Below are positions 24,981 through 33,041 of a stretch of 64,000 nucleotides of DNA, piece after piece; position 1 is the stretch's first letter, and each line of letters starts with the position of its first letter. The translations under genes and the position numbers were made by a program. The stretch is from Pararhizobium sp. (lineage in GTDB: Bacteria > Pseudomonadota > Alphaproteobacteria > Rhizobiales > Rhizobiaceae): the NCBI GenBank assembly GCA_030655075.1, contig JAURWE010000066.1, positions 62,001 through 126,000 on the forward strand, read 5' to 3'. The notes under the pieces are model-generated. The model searched no databases. It saw only the letters and a program-made list of their open reading frames with translations, and was not told the origin of the DNA.

Positions 24981-25078
24981 ATCACACCTTCAGCTCATTG
25001 ACGGCGGAGATATCTGCACGCCGCCTGTGGTCCGTGAACGCATCGGCCACGAACAATATTCGCAGCCGGTTCCGTCCC

Positions 25079-25729
25079 TTAAAGGCTTTCCAGCGATGGC
25101 AGGATCAGCGACGGGCCAAAATCGGCATATTCTTCCGGCCGGTTCGCCCGGTTGATCCAGACCGTGCGGAAGCCGAATTTGGTCGCCCCGGCGATGTCCC
25201 AGCGGTTCGACGACTGGAACGATACGGCATCGGGATAGAGCCGGTACTGCGTCGTGACGATGTCGTAGACGGCGGGGGATGTCTTGAAGGTCTTGACCGC
25301 ATCGACAGAGAAAATATCGTCGATGACGGTCTCCAGCGCCGCCTTGCCGACAGCGGCCTTCAGCATGTCGGGCGAACCGTTCGACAGGATGGCGATGCGC
25401 GCGCCCTGGGCCTTCAGGTTTTTGAGAACCGCAGGCACTTCCGGATAGCAGTCGATCTTCCAGTAGCTTTCGAGCAGCCTGTCCTTGAGGCCGGGATCGA
25501 CCGAGGGATAGACCGCCAGTGCATAATCCAGCGCTTCAACCGTCAGCTGCCAGAAGTCCCGGTAGTTGCCCATCAGCGAGCGCACCCAGGAATATTCCAG
25601 CTGCTTGGCGCGCCAGAGTTCGGACAAAGCCTGCCCGTCCGGCCCGGCGGCGGCGGCATGGCGGCGCACGGCCGAATGCACGTCGAACAGGGTCCCATAG
25701 GCATCGAAAACAAAAGCGGCAAAAGACAC
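25079..25729 (-). CDS. HAD-type (S)-2-haloacid dehalogenase (type II)
   Basis: 216 residues from a GTG start at 25729, with GGGAGG about 10 nt upstream. HAD motifs: 'FVFDAYGTLFDVHSAV' (nucleophile Asp near residue 8), 'ILSNGSPDM' (motif II Ser), Lys in 'VKTFKTSPAVYD', and 'SSNRWDIAGATKFGFRTVWI' (motif IV). The S-S-N-x-W-D and the first motif are specific to haloacid dehalogenases type II, which hydrolyse 2-haloalkanoic acids. In soil bacteria the natural substrate may be another small acid. It is divergent from the aminotransferase gene at 25981. Confidence 0.9.
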   Translation of the reverse strand: MSFAAFVFDAYGTLFDVHSAVRRHAAAAGPDGQALSELWRAKQLEYSWVRSLMGNYRDFWQLTVEALDYALAVYPSVDPGLKDRLLESYWKIDCYPEVPAVLKNLKAQGARIAILSNGSPDMLKAAVGKAALETVIDDIFSVDAVKTFKTSPAVYDIVTTQYRLYPDAVSFQSSNRWDIAGATKFGFRTVWINRANRPEEYADFGPSLILPSLESL

Positions 25730-25980
25730 GGTGATAAATCCCTCCCAACGGGTCTGCACAGTCTTCCACTCGCATGTGTTGATGTCAATTCTTTGTTGCG
25801 CCGCACAATGTTGCAAGCATCTGGATTTACGATATTTTTCGGGCCTGTCGCAGATGTTTTCGGCTTGTGGCGGTGCAACTTTTGCGGCAAGACATGCGGC
25901 CCGCACGCCCGCTCCAGCCTTTTCTGCTTGACCTTGCCGCCTGCCGGGCCTTCAGTCGGACAAAACATTGGGAGCATGCC

Positions 25981-26862
25981 ATGGCCGTCGATACATCCGC
26001 CAGAACCGTTACGTGGACCTTCGTTGATGGCGGCTGGCTGCCCGGAAATCCGCCGCTGATCGGCCCCACGTCACACGCCATGTGGCTCGGCTCCACCGTG
26101 TTTGACGGTGCCCGCTGGTTCGACGGCGTGGCGCCGGATCTCGATCTTCATTGCCAGCGCGTCAACCGCTCGGCTGCTGCCCTCGGCCTCAATGCCGTCA
26201 AGACCGCCGAAGAAATCGAGGGGCTGACCTGGGAAGGGCTCGGCAAATTCGACGGCGCCACCGCTGTCTATATCAAGCCGATGTACTGGGCCGAGCATGG
26301 GTCGATGGGCATGGTTGCTGCCGATCCGGACTCCACCCGGTTTGCACTCTGCCTGTTCGAAGCGCCGATGGGGGCCTCTGCGGCGGGCAGCAGCCTGACG
26401 GTCTCGCCCTTCCGCCGCCCGTCGCTCGAATGCATGCCCACCGATGCCAAGGCCGGCTGCCTTTATCCCAACAACGGCCGCATCCTCACCGAGGCGCGGC
26501 GCCGCGGCTTCGACAATGCGCTGGTGCGCGACATGCTCGGCAATATCGCCGAAACCGGCTCGTCCAACGTCTTCATGGTCCGCGACGGCGTCGTCTTCAC
26601 GCCGGCCGCCAACAATACGTTTCTGGCAGGCATCACCCGCGCCCGCATCATCGGCCTTCTGCGCGAAGCCGGCTTCGATGTCGAAGAAAAGACACTTTCT
26701 TTGGCCGATTTCCAGAATGCAGACGAAATCTTTACGTCGGGCAACTATTCCAAAGTGGTACCGGTTACCCGTCTCGACGATCGCAGCCTGCAGGCAGGGC
26801 CGATCGCCGCCAAGGCGAAGGACCTCTACATGGATTGGGCCCACTCGAACGGCGATATTTGA
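25981..26862 (+). CDS. Branched-chain-amino-acid aminotransferase-like PLP enzyme
   Basis: 293 residues of fold-type IV PLP enzymes. Visible marks: 'FDGARWFDG' (substrate loop, near residue 42), Lys in 'CLYPNNGRILTEARRRGFDN' region, and 'ETGSSNVFMVRDG' followed by 'FLAGITRARIIGLL' (phosphate-binding). These fit branched-chain amino acid aminotransferase or close D-amino-acid/4-amino-4-deoxychorismate lyase relatives. The PLP-lysine is probably the one in 'DAKAGCLYPNN'. It lies alone, 72 bp before the diguanylate cyclase gene on the same strand. Substrate is inferred from overall similarity. Confidence 0.85.
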   Translation: MAVDTSARTVTWTFVDGGWLPGNPPLIGPTSHAMWLGSTVFDGARWFDGVAPDLDLHCQRVNRSAAALGLNAVKTAEEIEGLTWEGLGKFDGATAVYIKPMYWAEHGSMGMVAADPDSTRFALCLFEAPMGASAAGSSLTVSPFRRPSLECMPTDAKAGCLYPNNGRILTEARRRGFDNALVRDMLGNIAETGSSNVFMVRDGVVFTPAANNTFLAGITRARIIGLLREAGFDVEEKTLSLADFQNADEIFTSGNYSKVVPVTRLDDRSLQAGPIAAKAKDLYMDWAHSNGDI

Positions 26863-26934
26863 GGTCGCCGGGGCCGCCGGAATTGTTTGCCGGATACCCG
26901 CCAGTATCCTTCAGATGTGAAGAGATGGAACAGC

Positions 26935-28374
26935 ATGGCCGATGTTGCAGAAGCCGATACCTTTGATCTGGCGCCGATTGCCATGTGGATCGAGGATTTC
27001 AGCGCAATCAAGAGGATGTTCGACCGCTGGCGGGCGGATGGCGTCGAAGACATCCGCGCCTTTTTCCGGGAAGATCTGGAACGCGTCGCCGAATGTTCGC
27101 GCGCCATCCGCGTCATAAAGGTCAACCGAAAGACGCTCGAGCTGTTCGAAGCCCGCGATGCCGGCCATCTCGTCGCCAATCTCGGCTCCGTCTTCCGCGA
27201 CGACATGCTGCACAATCACATCGACGAGCTGGCGGCACTCTGGGAAGGCAAGACCGAGTTTTCCAGCAACGGCGTCAACTACGCGCTGTCCGGCCGCCGC
27301 ATCGACATTCAGCTGCGAGGCCTGGTGCTTCCCGGCCACGAGGACAAGCTCGACCGGATCCTGCTGACCACCGAGGACGTGACTGCCCGCGAAACGGCGC
27401 GCCGCGCCGAGCAGGACAGCCGCCGCTATGCCGAAGGCATCTTCGAATATTCGCCCGTGTCGCTCTGGGTCGAGGATTTCAGCCAAGTCCGCGAGCTGCT
27501 CGAAGAGGTCCGCGAGCGCGGCATCGTCGATTTTCGCGTCTTTACCGACGTGCATCCGGAATTCGTGCAGCAATGCATGAGCGAGATCCGCGTCATAGAC
27601 GTCAACAAGGCGACGCTCGATCTGTTCGGCGCCCCGGACAAGGCAACGCTCTTCCAGCGCCTGTCCGATGTCTTTCGTGACAACATGAAATATCACTTCA
27701 AGGAACAGCTGATCGAACTGTGGAACGGCAACCTCGTCCACAAGCGCGAGGTCATCAACTATGCGCTCGATGGATCCGAGCGTTTCGTGCTGCTGCAGTT
27801 TTCCGTCCTCCCCGGCCACGAGCAGGACTGGTCGCTGGTGCAGGTGGCGCTGACGGACATCACCGCGCGAAAGAAGGCCGAAGCCTACCTCGAATATCTC
27901 GGCAAACACGACGTGCTGACCAAGCTCAACAACCGCGCCTTCTATATGGACGAGCTCAACCGGCTGGAGCGCAAGTCGCCGCGCCCGGTCTCGGTCATCA
28001 TCATCGATCTCAACGGCCTGAAGGAAACCAACGACCAGTTCGGCCACGATGCCGGCGACGCCCTGCTGCGCCGCCTCGGCGAAGTGCTGAAGGAAGCCGT
28101 CAGCGGTCCATACCACGCCGCCCGCATCGGCGGCGACGAATTCGCCCTCCTGATGCCCGGCGCCGACGGCGACGCCGTCCTCGAGATGATCGGCAACATC
28201 GAGCGCATCCTGGCGCTCAACAACCAGTTCTATTCCAGCGCCAAACTGAGCATAGCCCTCGGCGCCGCCACCAGCGACGGCCGGGAATCCATGGAACACC
28301 TCGTCAAACGCGCCGACATGAACATGTACGAGCAAAAGCAGAAGCACTATTCCCGGGCGCGGATGCGGGCATAG
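26935..28374 (+). CDS. Tandem-PAS diguanylate cyclase (GGDEF)
   Basis: 479 residues from the ATG at 26935; a GTG at 26917 is an alternative start. Two N-terminal copies of a PAS-like domain follow one another: residues about 11-145 ('PIAMWIEDFSAIKRMF') and about 165-305 ('PVSLWVEDFSQVRELL'). Each has matching 'LFRD..K..F..EL..LW.G' and 'LPGHE' segments. The GGDEF domain (about 310-475) has R-I-G-G-D-E-F intact and 'DLNGLKETNDQFGHDAGD', so it is an active-type cyclase. No membrane segments. The tandem sensors suggest a soluble ligand or redox input, which is not identified. Confidence 0.92.
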   Translation: MADVAEADTFDLAPIAMWIEDFSAIKRMFDRWRADGVEDIRAFFREDLERVAECSRAIRVIKVNRKTLELFEARDAGHLVANLGSVFRDDMLHNHIDELAALWEGKTEFSSNGVNYALSGRRIDIQLRGLVLPGHEDKLDRILLTTEDVTARETARRAEQDSRRYAEGIFEYSPVSLWVEDFSQVRELLEEVRERGIVDFRVFTDVHPEFVQQCMSEIRVIDVNKATLDLFGAPDKATLFQRLSDVFRDNMKYHFKEQLIELWNGNLVHKREVINYALDGSERFVLLQFSVLPGHEQDWSLVQVALTDITARKKAEAYLEYLGKHDVLTKLNNRAFYMDELNRLERKSPRPVSVIIIDLNGLKETNDQFGHDAGDALLRRLGEVLKEAVSGPYHAARIGGDEFALLMPGADGDAVLEMIGNIERILALNNQFYSSAKLSIALGAATSDGRESMEHLVKRADMNMYEQKQKHYSRARMRA

Positions 28375-28482
28375 GCGGTGTCGGACGTCAATAACGGTCA
28401 GCGCCTTGACTTAAGGAACAAAAAGTGAACATCTGTAAGAGACGCCACCAGTTTTAATCTCAATCAACAGGATTTTCACAGG

Positions 28483-28506
28483 CTCGGATTGTGAGGGTTT
28501 TCCGAG
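28483..28506. promoter_or_regulatory. Inverted repeat upstream of the restriction-modification operon
   Basis: CTCGGA, 12 bases, TCCGAG, about 40 bp before the methyltransferase start codon. It may be a binding site for autoregulation, since no separate controller gene is seen between 28375 and 28543. Confidence 0.4.
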
Positions 28507-28543
28507 TCGGACACTATGATCTGGCCGAAAAGGATCAAGAAGA

Positions 28544-29728
28544 ATGAAATCGAGTGTCGAGTTGTTCACGGGCTGCGGTGGCTTGGCCATGGGTCTGTCG
28601 CGGGCTGGTTTTTCCTCGGTCAAGATGGTCGAATGGGACCGTCACTCGGTGGCGAACGTCCTTCACAACCGAAATCGCGGTATTGAGCATGTGTTGGAAT
28701 GGCCCATTCATTTAGGCGATGTGCGCGCTGTCGACTGGTCTCCCCATGATGGCGTCGATCTCGTTGCCGGTGGTCCACCCTGTCAGCCGTTTTCCGTCGG
28801 CGGTCGCCATCGCGGCCAGGAAGATGGGCGCGATATGTGGCCGGAAGCGATCCGCGCCATCCGTGAGATTGAGCCGCGCGGCTTTCTGTTCGAAAATGTC
28901 CGCGGCCTGACGCGGGCGGCGTTTTCGGACTATCTGCAGACCATTCTGACTGGCCTTGGCCATCCGCATGTTTTGCCCGCCGACAATGAAACCCGCGAAA
29001 GCCATATGCATCGTTTGCAGCAGGCCGGGCCTGCGCTCTACCGCGTAGCAATGACGCAGGTGAACGCCGCCGATTTCGGAGCAGCGCAGAAGCGCCATCG
29101 GGTCATCCTCATGGGTGTGCACCGTGATCTGGAGATCGAGCCACCGGTCCTTCGGCCGACGCATTCGCGCGAGCGCCTGCTCTGGGATCAGTGGATCACC
29201 GGGGAATACTGGAATCGCCACGGCATAAAACCTCCGGCCGCCGGTCCAGGCAAAACCGATATGGCGGTGGTCCGCCGCCTGCGGGAGACGAAGATACAGC
29301 CGCCGTTTCTGCCCTGGCGGACGCTGCGCGATGCCATCAAGGGTCTGGGTGAGCCCGGCAGCGGCACCGTCGCCAATCACGGTCTCCAACCGGGCGCCAG
29401 ATCCTATGCGGGCCATACCGGCAGTCTTCTCGACATGCCGGCCAAGGCGCTGAAAGCCGGTGTCCACGGCGTTCCGGGCGGCGAGAACACTGTAGCGCTT
29501 CCCGATGGCGGGGTACGTTATCTGACCGTTCGCGAGGCGGCGCGGCTGCAGGGCCTGCCGGATGATTACGAGTTCATCGGTTCCTGGTCGGAAAACATGC
29601 GCCAGCTCGGCAATGCCGTTCCGACCGAGCTTGCCAAGGCTGCGGCCGATGCGCTGGGTCCGGTTATCGGCAAGCCGGCACCTCTTCTGCAGGCCCGTCC
29701 CTCGCACAGAAGCATGCGGGCGGCCTGA
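28544..29728 (+). CDS. DNA (cytosine-5) methyltransferase of a Type II R-M system
   Basis: 394 residues with all hallmark motifs in canonical order: motif I 'VELFTGCGGLAMGL' (residues 5-18), motif IV 'GGPPCQPFSVGG' with catalytic Cys near residue 80, motif VI 'FENVRG', motif VIII 'QKRHRVILMG', motif IX 'REAARLQGLPDDY' and motif X 'QLGNAVP'. The target-recognition region lies between about 200 and 320. It is followed with a 1-bp overlap by a GIY-YIG nuclease of the Eco29kI family. The known family pairs methylate the cytosine of CCGCGG. This target is inferred by family only. Confidence 0.96.
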   Translation: MKSSVELFTGCGGLAMGLSRAGFSSVKMVEWDRHSVANVLHNRNRGIEHVLEWPIHLGDVRAVDWSPHDGVDLVAGGPPCQPFSVGGRHRGQEDGRDMWPEAIRAIREIEPRGFLFENVRGLTRAAFSDYLQTILTGLGHPHVLPADNETRESHMHRLQQAGPALYRVAMTQVNAADFGAAQKRHRVILMGVHRDLEIEPPVLRPTHSRERLLWDQWITGEYWNRHGIKPPAAGPGKTDMAVVRRLRETKIQPPFLPWRTLRDAIKGLGEPGSGTVANHGLQPGARSYAGHTGSLLDMPAKALKAGVHGVPGGENTVALPDGGVRYLTVREAARLQGLPDDYEFIGSWSENMRQLGNAVPTELAKAAADALGPVIGKPAPLLQARPSHRSMRAA

Positions 29729-30501
29729 TGGCGGCCTATGGCGAGTTCGAACTCGATATTCCCAACGTCATGCGCGGCCAGCTTCCGCAATTCTTCGCCT
29801 CACTTGCCGATGCGCCGTTGACGCTCGAAAACATCGCCCTGGTGCCGGAAAGCGTGCAGGGCGCCTATCTGCTGTTTCTCGGCGATCGCCTCGTCTATGT
29901 GGGAAAGACCGATGCCCAGGCGGGATTTCGCAATCGCCTGACCCGGCATTTCTACAACATCCAGCATCGCCGCAACCTCGATCCGCTGTCCGTCAGCTTC
30001 AAGGCGGCGCGCATCTTCGTATTCTCCACCTTCGATCTGGAAACCATGCTGATCGAGGAATATACCCGCAGCACTGGCCTGCGCCCGGTGTGGAATTTTA
30101 GCGGCTTCGGCTCGAATGATCCCGGCCGCAACCGCGAAGATCAAAAATCGGCGCAGTTTGATCTTGAGTATCCCGTGGACATCGAGCGGATCGTCGATGT
30201 CTTGGCGCCCGGACAGTACAATCTGATCGCGGCCATACTCTCGCTGAAGCGCAGCCTTCCCTACATTTTTCGCTACGAGACCGATGGCGCCAACGCCCGG
30301 TCTTGGCAGGCGGGCCACTCGCAGATGCTGGAGCGAACCATCACCGTGCCGCCCGGCGCCATGACCACACGGGCGATCATGCAGTTGATCCTCAACGCCC
30401 TGCCGGACGAATGGCAGGCCACCGTGCTGCCGAACAGGATCATTCTCTATCGCGAACACAAAACCTATCCGGCCCAGGTCGAAGTCTTGCGGCGATTCTA
30501 A
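29728..30501 (+). CDS. Eco29kI-family GIY-YIG restriction endonuclease
   Basis: 257 residues. The GIY-YIG core reads 'GAYLLFLGDRLVYVGKTDA' near residue 47, the catalytic Arg follows in 'FRNRLTRHFYNIQHRR', the Glu in 'DLETMLIEEY', and the Asn in 'PVWNFSGFGSNDPGRNREDQ'. These last residues are the distinctive mark of Eco29kI and its isoschizomers, which cut CCGCGG. The ATG overlaps the methyltransferase stop (TGATG). Its own stop overlaps the end of the convergent alcohol dehydrogenase gene by 4 bp. All catalytic residues are visible, so it is probably active. Confidence 0.95.
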   Translation: MAAYGEFELDIPNVMRGQLPQFFASLADAPLTLENIALVPESVQGAYLLFLGDRLVYVGKTDAQAGFRNRLTRHFYNIQHRRNLDPLSVSFKAARIFVFSTFDLETMLIEEYTRSTGLRPVWNFSGFGSNDPGRNREDQKSAQFDLEYPVDIERIVDVLAPGQYNLIAAILSLKRSLPYIFRYETDGANARSWQAGHSQMLERTITVPPGAMTTRAIMQLILNALPDEWQATVLPNRIILYREHKTYPAQVEVLRRF

Positions 30502-31538
30502 AACCGCGTGATCACGCTGATGCCGATGTCCTGCGCCGTGTCCATCGCCATCAGCGCCGGCACGGCCTCCTCAAGGCTGATGTGGCGGCCGATGAGGATC
30601 TGCGGTTTGAGCTTGCCGGTTTCCAGCATCGCCATCATTGCCTGATAGCGCCAGGCCTGCATGCCGTGGCTGCCGTAGATTTCGAGCTCGTTGCTGATCA
30701 CCTGCGCCATCGGGATCTGAGGGCTGGCATGCTCGCCGAGCATCAGCCCGACCTGCACATGCCGGCCGCGCCGCCGCAAATTCTTGATCGAGTTGAAGCA
30801 GGTGACCGGCGAGCCCAGCGCATCGATCGACAGATGCGCGCCACCGCCGGTGATTTCGCGCACCGCCTCTGCCACATCCGGGGTCTCGCGGCCGTTGATT
30901 GTCGCCACCGCGCCGATCTTGCGGGCGAAGGCCAGTTTGTCTTCCGAGATATCGATGGCGACGACATTGGCGCCGAGCGCCGTGGCGATCATGATCGCCG
31001 AAAGACCGACGCCGCCGCAGCCGTGAATGGCCACCCATTCGCCGCCCTTGACCCGGCCCTGGTCGACAATGGCGCGAAACGAGGTGGCAAACCGGCAGCC
31101 GAGGCTGGCGGCGGTGGCAAAATCGAGATTGTCCGGCATCGGCACGATATTGTGGTCGGCATAGTCGATGGCGACATATTCGGCAAACGAGCCCCAATGG
31201 GTAAAGCCCGGTTGGAACTGGTTGGCGCAGACCTGCGCATTGCCGGAATGGCACTCGCCGCAGCGCCCGCAGCCCGACACGAATGGCACGGTGACCCGTT
31301 GGCCCTTCCTGTAGCGCAGCACGCCCTTGCCGGTCTCGACGATGACGCCGGCCAGTTCATGCCCCGGCACATGCGGCAGGTTGATGTCAGGATCATGCCC
31401 CATCCACCCGTGCCAGTCGCTGCGGCAGAGCCCGGTCGCCTCGACCTTGATGACGACACCATCGTCAGACGGTTTCGGATCGGCAACCGAGCGGATCTCC
31501 GGCGCCTGGCCGAACCTGTCGTAATACATGGCTTTCAT
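30498..31538 (-). CDS. Zinc-dependent alcohol dehydrogenase (MDR family)
   Basis: 346 residues from the ATG at 31538 (AGGAA 7 nt upstream). Catalytic zinc ligands are in 'GLCRSDWHGW' and 'PGHELAG'. The structural zinc loop is 'GCGRCGECHSGNAQVC', and the NAD-binding motif is 'HGCGGVGLSAIM' near residue 168. The opening 'MKAMYYDRFGQ' is standard for this family. The substrate could be a primary or secondary alcohol or a related carbonyl; it cannot be read off. It is convergent with the restriction nuclease, overlapping it by 4 bp. Confidence 0.93.
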   Translation of the reverse strand: MKAMYYDRFGQAPEIRSVADPKPSDDGVVIKVEATGLCRSDWHGWMGHDPDINLPHVPGHELAGVIVETGKGVLRYRKGQRVTVPFVSGCGRCGECHSGNAQVCANQFQPGFTHWGSFAEYVAIDYADHNIVPMPDNLDFATAASLGCRFATSFRAIVDQGRVKGGEWVAIHGCGGVGLSAIMIATALGANVVAIDISEDKLAFARKIGAVATINGRETPDVAEAVREITGGGAHLSIDALGSPVTCFNSIKNLRRRGRHVQVGLMLGEHASPQIPMAQVISNELEIYGSHGMQAWRYQAMMAMLETGKLKPQILIGRHISLEEAVPALMAMDTAQDIGISVITRF

Positions 31539-31650
31539 GGGTGTATTCCTGTTGCTATCTGCCCGCACTTTAAGGGCTCATGGCAGCGTGATCCACCGGC
31601 CCGTCCATGACTTTCTCTGATGCAACCATCTGCCACCGTTAAGGCTGGGC

Positions 31651-31968
31651 TTACTCTCCGAACGTCACGCCGTCGGTCAGCTCGCTGCCGATTTCCACGG
31701 TCTTGGTCTTCTTGTCGTAAACGCAGATATAGCTGACCTGGACCTCGCCGCCTTTGGATCTGCCCCAGACCAGCGCCAGTCCGTAATGGTCCGAGCCGAA
31801 CGGGTCGATCACCGTCTTCGGCTCTTCGACGCTGTCCTTGGTCGCCTCAAGGCATTTTGCCGAAACGTCTGCTCGCATCGCCTCCCAGGCATCGTCGGAC
31901 GAGGCAAACGCTACGGCCGGCATCAAGAGGGCGAGCGCAAAGGTGGCGGCGCGGTGACATATGGGCAT
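31651..31968 (-). CDS. Small exported hypothetical protein
   Basis: 105 residues from the ATG at 31968. A signal peptide (residues 1-22, ending F-A-S) is followed by a compact domain with two cysteines ('SAKCLEATKDS' and 'VSYICVYDKK') that may form a disulphide. I do not recognise the family. It is divergent from sodB with about 225 bp between the starts. A longer frame to 32109 lacks conserved sequence. Confidence 0.7.
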   Translation of the reverse strand: MPICHRAATFALALLMPAVAFASSDDAWEAMRADVSAKCLEATKDSVEEPKTVIDPFGSDHYGLALVWGRSKGGEVQVSYICVYDKKTKTVEIGSELTDGVTFGE

Positions 31969-32194
31969 GGGCCTGGTTTTCCTTCTGTTTCCGGTTTTGA
32001 GGTCGAAGCGCCATTGTGTCGGCCCAACATGACAATTCTGTGCTCTCGCGGGCGGGAAAACCACCGGGTGCTTGAAAGTATTTTCTGCTGCCGGGGCGAA
32101 TTTTGGCATGCCGCCGGTTGCCTCTCCCTGTCGCGGACCCTATGTTCCGGTCTCTAATTTCTTTTGAAGTTTTGCCGCCAAGAGGAGACACCAG

Positions 32195-32797
32195 ATGGCT
32201 TTCGAATTGCCGAACCTTCCCTACGACTACGATGCGCTCGCCCCCTACATGTCGCGCGAGACGCTCGAGTATCACCACGACAAGCACCATCAGGCCTATG
32301 TCACCAACGGCAACAAGCTGGCCGAGGAAGCCGGTCTCTCCGACCTGTCGCTCGAAGAAATCGTCAAGAAGTCCTACGGCACCAACCAGCCGCTGTTCAA
32401 CAATGCCGGCCAGCATTACAACCACCTGCATTTCTGGAAGTGGATGAAAAAGGGCGGCGGCGGCAAGAGCCTGCCGGGTGCGCTCGAAGCCGCGATTCAG
32501 AGCGATCTTGGCGGCTATGACAAGTTCCGCGCCGATTTCACCGCCGCAGGTGCGGGCCAGTTCGGCTCCGGCTGGGCCTGGCTGTCGGTCAAGAACGGCA
32601 AGCTGGAAATCTCCAAGACCCCGAACGGCGAAAACCCGCTGGTCCACGGCGCCTCGCCGATCCTCGGCGTCGACGTCTGGGAGCATTCCTATTACATCGA
32701 CTACCGCAACGCCCGCCCGAAATACCTCGAAGCCTTCGTCGACAGCCTGATCAACTGGGATTACGTCGCCGAACTCTACGAAGCCGCCACCAAGTAA
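32195..32797 (+). CDS. sodB: Superoxide dismutase, Fe/Mn type
   Basis: 200 residues, family length. Metal ligands: His in 'LEYHHDKHHQAYV' (residue about 27), His in 'FNNAGQHYNHLHFWKWM' (about 80), and Asp and His in 'GVDVWEHSYYIDYRN' (about 165-169). It disproportionates superoxide in the cytoplasm. The signature near the second ligand and the 'AGQFGSGW' segment suggest an iron or cambialistic enzyme rather than strict Mn. AGAGGAGA precedes the ATG and a strong terminator follows the stop, so it is a single-gene unit. Confidence 0.97.
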   Translation: MAFELPNLPYDYDALAPYMSRETLEYHHDKHHQAYVTNGNKLAEEAGLSDLSLEEIVKKSYGTNQPLFNNAGQHYNHLHFWKWMKKGGGGKSLPGALEAAIQSDLGGYDKFRADFTAAGAGQFGSGWAWLSVKNGKLEISKTPNGENPLVHGASPILGVDVWEHSYYIDYRNARPKYLEAFVDSLINWDYVAELYEAATK

Positions 32798-32813
32798 GGC
32801 GCTGTCTGAAATG

Positions 32814-32852
32814 AAAAACCGGCCGCAGGGGATGCTCTGCGGCCGGTTTTTT
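32814..32852 (+). terminator. Strong Rho-independent terminator of sodB
   Basis: AAAACCGGCCGCAG, 8-base loop, CTGCGGCCGGTTTTTT, 17 bp after the sodB stop. Long GC-rich stem followed by a T-run on the + strand. Confidence 0.92.
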
Positions 32853-32885
32853 GTTGGGTCGATACTTCGGAATGCGGCGAGAGCC

Positions 32886-33013
32886 CGCTTTGTCACTGCG
32901 TGACATCTTCCCCTCGTGCGGGGGAGATCGTTCTTTCCCTGTTACGCTCAAGAGCTTGCGGCTGATCTCCCCCCTTGAGGGGAAGATGTAGGCGTCGCCG
33001 ACAGAGGGGGGTA
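32886..33013. repeat. MITE-like intergenic inverted repeat (unit F)
   Basis: Starts TTTGTCACTGCGTGACATC and ends GGCGTCGCCGACAGAGGGGGG. The core GATCGTTCTTTCCCTGTTACG, CTCAAGAGCTTGCGGCTGATC is shared with units C and E in the same orientation and with unit G inverted. It lies between convergent genes. Confidence 0.82.
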
Positions 33014-33041
33014 GACCCTCGGCAATTTCGGAAATTCGACC

